A stretch of 64,000 nt of DNA, from positions 1,377,909 to 1,441,908 of the forward strand of contig JALRME010000001.1 in NCBI GenBank assembly GCA_026120035.1, written 5' to 3'. The translations under genes and the position numbers were made by a program. This DNA comes from Coleophoma eucalyptorum (taxonomy: Eukaryota > Ascomycota > Leotiomycetes > Helotiales > Dermateaceae). Shown piece after piece: positions 48,411-61,411 of the stretch. The notes below the pieces were generated by a model. It had not been told where the DNA came from, searched no databases, and worked only from the letters and a program-made list of their open reading frames with translations. Position 1 is the stretch's first letter. Each line of letters begins with the position of its first letter.

Positions 48411-51081
48411 ATGTCTGACTCCTCTCCCACAAAGCGGCGGAAAACTAGAGGCCTCTTCAACATGGAGTCCAAGGATTCCACCTCAAATTGTGAGCCCACG
48501 GCCGTCATGATTCCTTGGGTTGCAATTCTAATCATCAATTATAGTGACATGGCCTACCAGCGATGCGAAGCGACTACCCGTCGAAATATTCGTCATAATT
48601 GCCTCCCATCTTTCGCGGCAGAGTATCCAGAGCATGCGACTAGTTTGCAAAGAATTTGAGGAAAAGGTATCCGAATACCTATTCCGTGTGGTTGTGGTAC
48701 CTTTCAAACCCGAAATCTATGGCATCACGCCGGAACCACATCATGGAGGCATGTTGCACGAAAATGATATTCTCAAAGGCTCAATAATGCTTCAGGATAA
48801 GGGTATGCGGGTTTTCCAGGGGTTTGGGCAGCATATTAAGAGATTTGCCTTATCTTTCGAGTTTGATGAGGATAAACTAGCTCGACCGCCCATAAAGAGT
48901 GACCAGGAAGCGATCACCTCTTTTTGGGGAATCTACCGATGGCCGTTCAAGTCGTACAACAGATATTCCCAGCTAGAAGGACTAGAGCAGACTGCAGATG
49001 AGACCAGAACCATGGCCAAAGCCTTGAGATTCATTACAAATGCCTCTGAACTTGGTCTTTCCGTTGATGGTGGCCTTGGTTGGCTAGCCGGACCTGACAT
49101 CAACATGGCAGTACTTGAGCGGGATGGAAATGTACCAGTCTTCGGCGAGTCGCGCTTCCCCTTAGATGGTGCCTCGAACGTAGAGAGAGTACGCAAAGCC
49201 AAAGCTCGAGCTTCCAGATTCTCTGGTACATCCTTTGAGGATACAACCAGTAGCGAGTGGACTGCGCTGGAGAGAATGCTTACTGAGGCTGGCTATGGCG
49301 GTGCTGATCTTGAACGCTCAGTCCAAACTCTTTTAGATAGTGAGAGAGTTGGGAATACCACGGCGCCATCTCCGTCTACATCAACTCAAACAACTTATCC
49401 GCCATTCCGGCGCGTGCAAAAGGCACGAACTTCCAATAGTCGTCCTGTTCGAAGTGTTTCAACTTCTATCGCTGCCCAAACCCTCAATACAGCTACAATG
49501 TCTCTTCTTTTACCGAATTCTACACCGATATCGTCCACAGAGACTGACTCAGTACATGATATTGCAGATGATGCGGATGCCGAGACTCCAGGCCAAGAAG
49601 TCAGTAATCAAAACCTCATGGCTTTTCCAGTTTCAATGTCGGACGATGACGATGATAATGCTTTTCAAATCATCACCGACAACTCACATCCAGCGATCAA
49701 GACTGAAGTATGCCCTTTAAAGCCAAATGATCTTACAAATGCTCAGAAAGAGATGCTCCTCGAGATGGAATGGGCGCAGAGAGCTTTCATGCAGTCTTAT
49801 GCAATTGCTATAATTGACAATCCCATCACATTCCAGAACATCACCACACTCACTATCGCTCGGTTACCAAACCGACATCTACCTATTCTTCGCAGGGAAG
49901 ACTTCTGGGATAGTCTTCCACGAGTCAATAAGCTGTCTATTGCTGTTATTCCTGACTGGCGTGAGGTGGTTAAGTTGCCGACTAGTTGGGTTCAGGACAA
50001 CCGTGTTGAACCTTCGCATTCCATCACTGGTGTTCATCAACTCCTTCAAGAACAGATATCAAGAAGAATAAGTATCGAGACCGTGCATTTTGAGTGGTTA
50101 TGTGGAGGTGAGGAAGCCCCTGGGATATTTTCGCGCAATCAACATGTTCTCGCTGCCCCTCTAACCTCCAAGGCTCCTGAGATGGTCAACAGACGTCAGC
50201 AAATTCAGATATTGACATTTCCATATGTTAAGCACTTGTCTCTGAAGAACTGCTGGATCAGCCCCCACGTAATACTACATTTCGTCACGTCTCTGAAACA
50301 TGGTCATTTAGAGAGCCTTCTCTTGGACTCGGTATCTCTATCTGCACCTGTGTCTAATAATACGCAGCCCAACATCCTCACCGGCCATGCCAACAACAAC
50401 CATGCTGCGCAGAATGCCCATCTCCACGCTCAAGCTGTAGCTAATATTGGCGTTGCGAATGGATTTCCAATGCTTGCCAACCTCCATCATCTACAAATGC
50501 ATCACGCCCAGCAACTGCATCATCCTGGTCAACCGGGAAATGTGCCTCCTGGACCAGTGGTTCTTGCTCCGCCTGCAGCTCCCCTGCCTCAAAATAATCA
50601 AAAGTGGTTTGATCCTCCGCGTGCTGGCTCATGGCCACACGTCATCGATAACCTTACTCCTGGACTAAGACTGGCACACATTCGACACGCTCGAGATCTT
50701 GGCCCAGAACCACCAGCTCCAAAGCCAACATGTCTTAAGCGACTTGAATTCAGATCATGCGGCTATGTACGACTTGCTTTAGATATGGATCAATCAATGT
50801 TTGATCCTCCAGACGCGCCAGCGGCCAATACGACTTCCTTTCTTAAGCGGATGAACGATATGGAGGGTGTGATGATGAAACCCAATGACCCTTATCTGGG
50901 TGTCATTGCAAATCACATCCAACAAGCAGAGGAGACTACATTGGAGAATGGATGGTACATGGAGATTGGTTGGAACGGCGATCAATGGGCCACTTTGACT
51001 GCTGAGGCTGCCGCTGACGGTGTCCGCTCTCCAGGCCAAGGTCGCTTCTCTGGCGTTATCGATGTTAGCAGTGCAGCATAG
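48411..51081 (+). CDS. F-box domain protein (871 aa), substrate receptor candidate of an SCF ubiquitin ligase
   Basis: Two exons (48411-48489, 48545-51081) with a 55-nt intron give 871 residues. Exon 1 supplies MSDSSPTKRRKTRGLFNMES, whose KRRK run resembles a nuclear localisation signal. The F-box follows: AKRLPVEIFVIIASHLSRQS and MRLVCKEFEEKVSEYLFR, with the usual LP..I...I..HL..Q.....LVCK pattern that binds Skp1. Between about residues 300 and 400 lies a Ser/Thr/Asp-rich disordered stretch; later a His/Asn/Ala/Gln-rich low-complexity block (about 610-690) precedes a final domain with Trp/Gly-rich C-terminus. The C-terminal part contains scattered leucine patterns (LTIARLPNRHL, VKHLSLKNCW) like weak LRR pieces. 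Substrate unknown. Confidence 0.88.
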
Positions 51082-51703
51082 GTATGGGAAACGATAGCTG
51101 TCCAATAGTTGCATGATTCACGACACGATAAGCCATTCATATGTCAGGGCGTCTTCATTTGTATTTGACCTGGCGCAGTATTGAGGTGGAGTTGGCATTG
51201 GGCACTTACTTCCCTGGGCTAGATTTTGCGCTTCATTACACAAGCCTCTTCACTCTGTATTTGAACTTGTACCGCATTGGGATATGGGATGGGGCACTTC
51301 ATTTTGAATTAGGAGTTGCAGTTCATGAAACTGGACAGCTATTTCATTGAGGCATACAATGTGTAATTTAACAATCACTGTAGAATATATTCAAGTAGAT
51401 CAGCAAGGCCGAGAGCACATCATTGAAAAGTATAACATCTCGAGTACCCATCCCACTGTTCCAAGTAGACAAGGGAAAAAAGCACTTGTCCCATTTCGAG
51501 GACTTGGGTAATGAATGCAGTCGCTCTGAACAATTGCATCAAACTGACAGTGGTATAGTTGGAAGAAGCAGCTTTTTGTTGTTCTACGTGACCAGCCTTA
51601 TGCCAGCTGAAATACAAGCCATCCGAGAGAGAAAAGCCCGTTCAATTGAACACTCCATGATGCCCCTTGCTAATACCGAAATACCCAGCCATAAAAACAT
51701 CAT
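51082..51703. other. Intergenic region between converging F-box and RPL17 genes
   Basis: Only 3' UTR sequence is expected here. No supported gene. The + strand frame at 51423-51707 runs into the RPL17 stop region and is accidental. Confidence 0.55.
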
Positions 51704-52739
51704 CTAAGCAGCAGTGATAGCACGACGCTCACGAGCACCACGTTGTCTTGAGCTCAAGTGAGCCTCACGTCCAACAACAGCCTCCGACTTCTGGACAACC
51801 TCCTCACCCTCGGTCAAGATTAATTCGATGTGGCATGGGTTTGACATGTATGGGTTGATCTGCGTAAGGTCAGTTACGGGCTCATTGAGAATTGTTCCCT
51901 GGGTTCCTTACACGACCGTGGGCACGGTATGTTCGTCGGCGTTGCTTTGGTGCTTGGTTGACTTGGATGTGCTTAACGATCAGGTTTCCGGTATCGAGAC
52001 CCTTGGTGTCTGCGTTGGCCTCGGCGTTCTTGAGGAGTCCGAGAAGGAACTCGGCGGACTTGACTGGCCATCTAGCGCGGGAGACACCGAATTGCTTTCC
52101 TATAGAATTCACCCCATCAGCCCCAGCTCGACAATCACTGCTTGCATGCTTTCCAAACGACCTGGAAACGTACCCTGAGCAGCACGTCCGGTTCCTCCAG
52201 CATATCTTCTCATTGGGACGGCCTCCTTGTGCTCCTGAACATTCTCGAGGAACTTGATAGCTCGCTGCAACTTCCAGCCGTTGATGGCTTGCTATAGAAT
52301 TGTTAGGAACCATGCTCAAGACCAATACGCTCGTAATTCAACTAACAGCAGTCTCCCGGGTGTTCTTGAAGGATACACGAAGGTAGGCACCGCGAGCGCG
52401 GGCAGACTTCGCAGGGCTAATGGCTTCTGCGGCGTAACGGACCTGTAGCACGTTGGGTCAGCATAAGATCTATGGCGTTTCTTCTGAAAGTTGAGATTCG
52501 AGGGGATTTGCTGGAGTTCGAGAAAGAATCCAGAGATTGACAGAATCCTCTCAAGACAAGCAATGCGTTTCTGCGGACCCAAGATCGAAGGACTATCTGG
52601 AGAAGGATGTGATATGCTTCTGCGAGCAAAAGTTCGAGGCACGATCTCCAGACAAATCCGACGTCCTGAAGCGACCAACGGTTCGAGATGATGTATCTGG
52701 AGAGGAATAGGATAGATGCGCGAACGTAGAACGTACCAT
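51704..52739 (-). CDS. RPL17: 60S ribosomal protein L17 (uL22)
   Basis: Component of the large ribosomal subunit near the exit tunnel. Five exons: 52737-52739 (the ATG alone), 52347-52442, 52174-52291, 51912-52099 and 51704-51859, giving 186 residues. Signatures: [81 protein letters not shown], then [45 protein letters not shown] and a short Arg-rich tail. The 294-nt first intron (52443-52736) begins GTACGT right after the start codon and ends CTACAG; a long first intron is common in fungal ribosomal protein genes. Convergent with the F-box gene. Confidence 0.97.
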
Positions 52740-53444
52740 CTTTGCGGTGTTGGTGGTGATGCTCCGGTGTTGGTGTTGTCGTCGTCTGTCGGTTGAAGAG
52801 GTTCACTTCTCAAATTTTGCAGATTGCCAGTGTGGGAAAGCTAGCGAGGTCCACGCCTGAAAAGCGATAGCGAATCAGAACACCCGTTGTCAAGACGAGT
52901 ATAAGCCTGAGGCAATAAGGCCACAATGAATTTTTCTTCTACTAGAGAGGTCACGCTTTCGCCTAACGCGAGCCATCCGATAATTGGAAGGCGCCCGTTC
53001 GTGGTGGGTTCCCAATCCCGATCCCAATTCCAATCAGCAGCCAACGTCTTCAGTTGTTCATTCCTGCGCAAGCCTATATGCTGATGAACGAAGTATCTCC
53101 AATGATCATTTCTTCCCATCTAAACGGTCGTGATCACAAGCTATCATATAGGTAAGCGTAGTACAGCTAGGCTCGGCACCTTCATCTGTCTCTCTCAGTC
53201 ATTTAATACTCTTCTTTGGTTAGAAACCACCATATGCATATGTATAGACCAGCCAAACTACTTCACCTCTAGTCATGTCATGGCGCAAATTTTCGAATGA
53301 ATTTAGCAATTTGATTATTCTCGTACAAGCGCATAGATAATCTTCGCAAATAAATCCTTTTTAACCAGATTCACTCGTTTGCAGGTTCAATATACAACCC
53401 ACCTCAAGTCATGTATTCTGTTGTTGCTAGCTCTCCTCTGCAAC
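52740..53444. other. RPL17 promoter and carboxypeptidase Y 3' region
   Basis: The part next to 52739 is the RPL17 leader/promoter; the rest is 3' sequence of the carboxypeptidase Y gene. No other supported feature. Confidence 0.5.
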
Positions 53445-55341
<1,897 letters not shown>

Positions 55342-56252
55342 GATGAAGTCCAGTCACGGCGTTGTTGAGGTACGGGATTGGGATACAATTGCCACAGGAA
55401 GGCAGTGGCAATGTTCAAGAAAGAGGAGATAAAGCTGATGATGAAAGTACAAACAGAGATAGAGACTGGATCACGGCAGATCAGTGCAGTGATGAAGTAT
55501 GAGTAAGAGAGAGAGAACGATGGACGACTGCGGTGGTTTCATGAGCTGCCCTATCTAGCTCATCTAGGTAGCTTTCGGTTGCTATGGAGCTGCTAAGAAA
55601 CCCTGTCCATATCCGACCACCGCCCACTGACGTCGTACCTGAGGGTGCCTGGCCTGGTTGGTCGTACTGATAAGACAAGACTGTTAAGACAACAAGGTGC
55701 AGCGGCACAGTACACTTGGAACCACATGATCCTTCCTTCGCTGATCGGATCGGGCCAAAACAATGTCCTCAAGGGAATGTAAGGTAAGTAGTAACTTATG
55801 TGCTGTCAACAACTTAGAATTGTTTCCCAAGGCTTGAAACCCGAAACGTTGGGTGGCAGGAGCCTGCGACTGGTCACGTTGACTCTCGGCCATCTTGACT
55901 TTGACTCCGACTTCGTTTGACTCAGCTTCACGACTCATGGGTAGTGCTGGGATTTGGAGGTATGACAGTACAGTGTTGAGTCGAGAGTGACTCTCATCAC
56001 AACGTTCATCTGTGTCACAACAATATGGTCGAGAATATCTACTGCACTGCACTGTACTGCACTAAAATGCTGCAAATCAACCAGCCAGTCCAGTTGAAAG
56101 GGACCCCTCTATATTATGCGTCATACCCGCTCCCACCAAAGAAGACCCAACTTAGCGAATATTATTGTCAGAGAAGAAATATCTTCACGCACTCACTTTC
56201 TCACTTGCCCATTCCACCTTGAACAAACCAAAGCCCTAGAGCGATAACTAAA
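55342..56252. promoter_or_regulatory. Divergent promoter region of cpyA and SDO1
   Basis: 911 bases between the two starts. Near the right end a CT/AC-rich segment at 56041-56063 (ACTGC/ACTGT pentamer run) precedes the SDO1 leader. No other supported gene. Confidence 0.5.
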
Positions 56253-57179
56253 ATGCCTATCAACCAACCCTCCAACCAGATTAAACTTACAAATGTCTCG
56301 CTCGTGCGACTGAAGAAAGCGAAAAAGCGCTTCGAGATCGCCTGCTATAAGAACAAAGTTTTGGAATGGCGCAGCGGAATCGAGACTGACCTCGACAATG
56401 TCTTGCAGATTCCCAATGTCTTCCTTAATGTCTCGAAGGGTCAGACTGCACCCACCGCCGACCTGGCAAAGGCTTTCGGCCCCAAAACACCAGTCAACGA
56501 CATTATCCTCGAGATTTTAAATAAGGGAGAACTGCAGGTGGGAGAGAAGGAAAGACAAGCCCAGCTGGAGCGGGTTCATAACGAGGTTGTCAGTATTGTT
56601 GCAAGCAAGCTGGTAGATCCAAAGACAAAGAGGGTCTATACAACAGGCATGATCGATAAGGCACTGGATATGTTAAGTTCTCAAGGTTCGCAAGCACAGC
56701 AAGATAAGAGCGCCCCAGGAAGTGGAACTGGCACCCCAGCGACTGGAGAAGCGGGAGAAGCGAAGCCTAAGGTCAAGGAACATGTATGGACTGGAGTCGT
56801 TGCAACAAAGAGCGCAAAGAGTCAGGCACTTGAGGCCATGAAGGCTTTGATTGCGCATCAGCCAATACCTGTTGCCAGAGCTAGAATGCGCTTGAGAATC
56901 ACTTGCCCTTCAAGCATACTGAAGCAAGCCACGAAGGCAGCTGGACCAAAAGGTCCAGATGCGGCAGACGGAGAAGAGAAGACAAAAAGTACTGTGAAGG
57001 ATCGTATCTTGAGTTATATTGAGCAAGTCGAGACCCAGGATGTTATGGGTTCTGAATGGGAAGTCGTAGGCTTCGTCGAGCCAGGAGCTTTCAAGGGACT
57101 CGGCGATTTCATTGGTGGCGAGACGAAAGGACAAGGACGGGTTGAAGTTCTAGATATGGCAGTTACTCATGAGGACTGA
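56253..57179 (+). CDS. SDO1: Ribosome maturation factor SDO1 (SBDS family)
   Basis: Releases Tif6/eIF6 from pre-60S subunits together with the GTPase Efl1, so it is needed for ribosome activation in the cytoplasm. Single exon, 308 residues (yeast is about 250, human SBDS 250). Domain I: SNQIKLTNVSLVRLKKAKKRFEIACYKNKVLEWRSGIETDLDNVLQ; then KAFGPKTPVNDIILEILNKGELQVGEKERQAQLE, the SBDS family signature, and a three-helix domain II (SIVASKLVDPKTKRVYTTGMIDKALDML). A Gly/Ser/Thr/Pro linker (around 150-170) is an extension relative to yeast, then a ferredoxin-like domain III (AKSQALEAMKALIAHQPIPVARARMRLRI) and the C-terminus EWEVVGFVEPGAFKGLGDFI. The start has an A at -3. Confidence 0.96.
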   Translation: MPINQPSNQIKLTNVSLVRLKKAKKRFEIACYKNKVLEWRSGIETDLDNVLQIPNVFLNVSKGQTAPTADLAKAFGPKTPVNDIILEILNKGELQVGEKERQAQLERVHNEVVSIVASKLVDPKTKRVYTTGMIDKALDMLSSQGSQAQQDKSAPGSGTGTPATGEAGEAKPKVKEHVWTGVVATKSAKSQALEAMKALIAHQPIPVARARMRLRITCPSSILKQATKAAGPKGPDAADGEEKTKSTVKDRILSYIEQVETQDVMGSEWEVVGFVEPGAFKGLGDFIGGETKGQGRVEVLDMAVTHED

Positions 57180-57438
57180 TTTCTCAAGTGTTAACAGATT
57201 TAGCGAGCATAGAAAAGGCGTTTGGATCTCCTTATTTGACCTTTCGTTTATCAAATCACCTTTGAAATCATGCAATACAGGCCAGGAAGTTTTGAATTTT
57301 GATGATTTGCTCAAATGAACCAGATGTATAGAAGACACCCATATGCCATACTTCATTCTGAATAGTGAAGCCATTTGCAACGCATTGCACCCATCGCGAG
57401 ACCACACTCCATCCAGCCATAAACCCAAAGTAAAACGT

Positions 57439-58260
57439 TTAACCTCCCTTCTTCTTGGAGACACCGACAGTGCGACCTCTTCGTCCGGTAGTCTTTGAGT
57501 GTTGTCCACGGACACGGAGTCCCCAGTAGTGACGGAGACCACGGTGAGCACGGATCTTCTTCAAGCGCTCCAAATCATCACGGAGCTTGGAGTCGACACC
57601 GTTGGCAAGAACCTGGGAGTCCTTACCATCAACAATATCGCGTTGACGATTGAGGAACCAAGCTGGGATCTTGTATTGGGTTGGGTTTTGGATGATGGTG
57701 ACGATTCGCTCGAGTTCTTCGGAAGTGAGTTCACCGGCACTTTTGAACGTTAGTTACTATGCTCTCCTTCAGGTCTGACATTCCATACCGCTTGGTGAGA
57801 TCAACATCGGCCTTCTTGCAGACCAAGTTGGAGTAGCGGCGGCCAACACCCTTTATCTTGGTGAGAGCGTACATAACTTTGACCTGTCGATCTGTCAGCT
57901 ATTGGGTCTTTGGGTAATTCAGGTGTTGAAAGAAAAGCCTGGGGAGGCAGAACGGAGAAAGCCCCAAAGGCGTCCCTCTCTCCCAGGCCTTGTCCTTAAC
58001 AACGTCCTCGACTGGAATAAACTAAAGGAAATTTCGCATCGTACCTTTCCATCGACGTTTGTGTTCAACAAACGCAGAATGTACTGGAAGTTGGACTTCT
58101 CGCCCCTAGTCACAGTCAGTTATGATCAAGTTTCGCTCAGTACTGGTTGGAATTGGTTGCGCGCAAGATTGCTGATTTCAGAAAACATCGCAGTATAGCT
58201 TCTTATTCCAGGTACTGGTTACGAATGAAGGGCTGGGAGGACTCACGATACGAGAGACAT
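57439..58260 (-). CDS. RPS18: 40S ribosomal protein S18 (uS13)
   Basis: Small-subunit head protein contacting tRNA and the B1 bridges. Four exons: 58247-58260 (ATGTCTCTCGTATC), 58045-58105, 57789-57883 and 57439-57739, total 156 residues. Sequence: [66 protein letters not shown], then [85 protein letters not shown]. All splice junctions restore the conserved protein. Convergent with SDO1, only 259 bp between the stops. Confidence 0.97.
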
Positions 58261-59605
58261 GATGGGCGATTGTCTCGTTGTCGTTGTCGTTGGAGATCTT
58301 GAAATTCGAAGTTCAAAGAGAAGAGATCTTTCGTGTGCGCAGGCCCGCTTCTTTAGTGCGAAAAGTAAGCGATTTTGGAGCCTGAGGCTGAAATCCATTC
58401 TAACGAGAATCCATTTCTTCATTCATCCACTCTGACTGTCTGGCAGAGATGCAACCCCGAACCTCACAACTAAGGAGTCACAATTGTAAACCAGTCATAA
58501 TTTCTCGGAGATGCTTTGAATTCAAAACAAGGGATAATATAAGTCACCATATCCAACAGCTCCTCAGGATTTGCTTCTATATCCGTCACGTGTATACCCT
58601 ACCACGTGCTCAAAGCCCTCTTCGACTAGTCGAACTCGAAGCACAACTCAAAGTAGGCTCACTTTCCGAGAACACCGAGACCAGCACCAGCAGCATAATT
58701 GTTGCGATTGAATTGCTATGACTTGGTGAATAATTTGGTGAATAGTTTAGTGCTATTACTTCCTTTCTCTGCCCTACACATATTCCTTGCTCTTTAAAGT
58801 AATCATCACTTTCCTCTTCTAGAAGGTCTCTTCCCTACATGTGTTCTGTGGTCTTTGTGAAGGTGTATTTGCGATACTTTCCAAACCACTATACTAGACC
58901 ACCTTGGATCTCTATGAATTTATCCTCTTCGATAGAGGATTGACCCGATATAAATCAAGTACAAGTGATATGCCTCCATCGAAGAACCCTCCTAGTTTAT
59001 TGGGCACTGCCTAGCATAATTTATATTCTTCAAGTTTCTCGGTCGCTAGCTGCATCTCTGGTAGTTGTTTTAAGATGGCTCTCTTTTACATGGATAATAA
59101 TGGACCCTTATTGTAGATTTGAACAGTCATAATTTGATTACAAAAAAGAAAGAGACATAACGGTGCCAGTAGCCCATGTGCATAACTAGAGAACCTCTGC
59201 AGTTCGACGTATTATTACTTAAAGCTCTGCAAAAGCATATTCCCGTGATTATGGACTCTATTTTATGGCCTTCTACTGTAAACTATTTCAAAGTCAGCTC
59301 TAGGTTTTGAAATGTGATGAGCTTGATAGAGAAGCTCATGACACCTTCAACATTGCAAGTGTTTGGCGGCGCCTCGAAAAGCCAGGTCTTTTCGTACAGT
59401 GGTAATTTCTCTAGGTAGCATCACCCATATTCTCACCTGATACCATTCCGCAACCTTTACACCAAGATTTCCAAGAAAGGAAGGATCAAAGCATGTCCCC
59501 AAGTAGCGCTCTATTCTTTCTGTATCAATGACAAGCGTACAGAATCATATATTGTGTCTCACAGCTTTCAAATAGCCACTTTTGCATCTTTTTCCTCTAC
59601 ACAAG
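58261..59605. other. RPS18 promoter and AT-rich intergenic region
   Basis: 1.3 kb containing the RPS18 leader/promoter on the left and the promoter of the next gene on the right. The middle is AT-rich. The short frame at 58449-58721 has no signature. Nothing else is supported. Confidence 0.5.
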
Positions 59606-61411
59606 ATGACTGAATGGCTGCGCCCGAAGTTTCAGCGAACCCCGAGCACTTTTCTTGATGAGGTTCCTGGCGATGTCGACCCTCCAGATCGCCTAAGGGC
59701 ATCTTCTAGAGTTTCTTCATATCTTGGATTGAGCCGCCCACAGACCCCTTTAGTACCTCATACCGACATCTTCAGCAGCAAAGCCCCCCATATTGTCTAT
59801 GAGAAGCCTTCTGTCGACCAGATGGTCGAGACTCTTAAGGTAGCAATGATGACGAAAGATTCTATGCAGACACTTCATCCTCAGTACAATTCGAGCATTC
59901 TCCATACCTTGGAGGCGTACTCAGACATGAAAGAGCAATTGGTTGAGAAAGGTCGTATTATTGAAGAGATGAGGCAAGAACATACCAGAGAAGTCAAGGG
60001 ATTTGAGGAAAGGGCTGCAGACTGGAGATCTAAAGAGGAAGACTATAAATTCGAGATGAAGAATTTAGAGGTTCTGCTTGCAAACACTGAAGGTGGGATG
60101 GAAAAGGTATCAATGGCTCGTACCCATAGTATGCTTCACTCAAAATTTAGGGACAGAGTTATCACTTCAAAAAAACGCAATTCGGAGGCACTCCCAGGCA
60201 GAATCAACTTGCGAAATCGCTGCAGCCTTTCAAAGGGGTTTCAAAACACAGTGCTACCTCCGGCATCGCCTCGAATAAACAGACACATCTCACCCGGCAT
60301 TGAGATCTACAATGAGAGAGTCCCACAACTGGATGAGATAGAGAAGTTTCCAGGATCATGTCGTCAGAATCCAGACAGCCTCGGCAGCTTAGGTCTGACA
60401 CAGGCCAACCTTGATACTCTAGGACGGGAGCACATCGAGACTGATCTCGGCATTGCATTCGAGTCTTCAGAAAGCTCTACATCAGCCAGTGATTCTAGGA
60501 GTAGTGGTTATAGCTGTAAGGCCAAGGAGAAACTACTTCCATCCCTTTCATTCACGTCAGCCACCGACAACGGAACTTCAACTTTTCTCGGCGATGTATT
60601 TCATGACGCTCAGCTACCATGCTCACCGTGGGTTGAGATCACTCAGGTTGGCCAAATTATCCCATCTAAGAAAGGATTTTCTTACCGACCTGGAGATGAT
60701 TCACCCGAGATATTTACGACCGGCGAGTTGCCACATGTTCGAGCAAAAACTACCCCAACATTCGATCAACAGCGTCTTAGCAGCTCGGATGGGCACCAAA
60801 GAAGCCAGCAAGATCCTTCTACAAAGGTTGTCGAATCGATAATTACGGCAAAACCACGACGACCTAGACCTCATACAACTATTTCAACCCCAAGCTCTCG
60901 CTCCACTCAGTCAGGAGCCCCATACTCCCATGCAAATACTTCCGAACATGATATCAGTCGAGCCAATAGCTCCACTAGCAGTATAATGACAGCTATTCGA
61001 GATAACTCAGGACGTAGCAGTGCTACAGGCGCTTGCCAAAAGCCTAGTGGCAATCCAAGGTTGAATCGGAATACTGGAAGCAGTGAAACTGCCACGATAG
61101 CTGCCGCACGAGCTGTTGCATCTAAGTGTGGGTCAGCAAACGGTGATAATTCTCTCCTAACGCGGTCAAAAACCTCTTCGAACTCCTGTGAGGACGAGAG
61201 AAAACAACCTAGCCGGCGTGTAAGCAGGGAGACTTACGAACCTATCGATTCATTAATGCTGAGGAAGTCCCAAAAAGCCGAGGTAGTATCTGAGTCTCAT
61301 CGTCCTTTCCTTGACTCAAAAGAGCAGTTAGCACAGTTCAACAATCTCAACGCCCATTGGGAGATGAATAATATCACGAAAGGTACAGTTCTCAAGAGCA
61401 CAAACTCTTGA
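59606..61411 (+). CDS. Fungal coiled-coil hypothetical protein
   Basis: A 602-residue frame. The frame is open upstream, but the first ATG (59606, MTEWLRPKFQRTPS) is the probable start. Order: a short polar N-terminus with SSYLGLSRPQTP, the characteristic VYEKPSVDQMVETLKVAMMTKDSM and HPQYNSSILHTLEAYSDMKEQL (the recognisable core of a fungus-specific family), a coiled coil of about residues 115-170 rich in Glu/Lys, then a long Ser/Thr/Pro-rich region with several SQ/TQ-like and SP-like sites and no defined domain. No signal peptide or membrane segment. Function not known to me. An additional 3' exon is not supported because the phases of GTACAG at 61382 and CCACAG at 61442 do not match. Confidence 0.8.
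   Translation: MTEWLRPKFQRTPSTFLDEVPGDVDPPDRLRASSRVSSYLGLSRPQTPLVPHTDIFSSKAPHIVYEKPSVDQMVETLKVAMMTKDSMQTLHPQYNSSILHTLEAYSDMKEQLVEKGRIIEEMRQEHTREVKGFEERAADWRSKEEDYKFEMKNLEVLLANTEGGMEKVSMARTHSMLHSKFRDRVITSKKRNSEALPGRINLRNRCSLSKGFQNTVLPPASPRINRHISPGIEIYNERVPQLDEIEKFPGSCRQNPDSLGSLGLTQANLDTLGREHIETDLGIAFESSESSTSASDSRSSGYSCKAKEKLLPSLSFTSATDNGTSTFLGDVFHDAQLPCSPWVEITQVGQIIPSKKGFSYRPGDDSPEIFTTGELPHVRAKTTPTFDQQRLSSSDGHQRSQQDPSTKVVESIITAKPRRPRPHTTISTPSSRSTQSGAPYSHANTSEHDISRANSSTSSIMTAIRDNSGRSSATGACQKPSGNPRLNRNTGSSETATIAAARAVASKCGSANGDNSLLTRSKTSSNSCEDERKQPSRRVSRETYEPIDSLMLRKSQKAEVVSESHRPFLDSKEQLAQFNNLNAHWEMNNITKGTVLKSTNS

Noticed and set aside
52443..52736. snoRNA in the first intron of RPL17
   Set aside because: No TGATGA box C was found on the transcribed strand; the intron looks ordinary.
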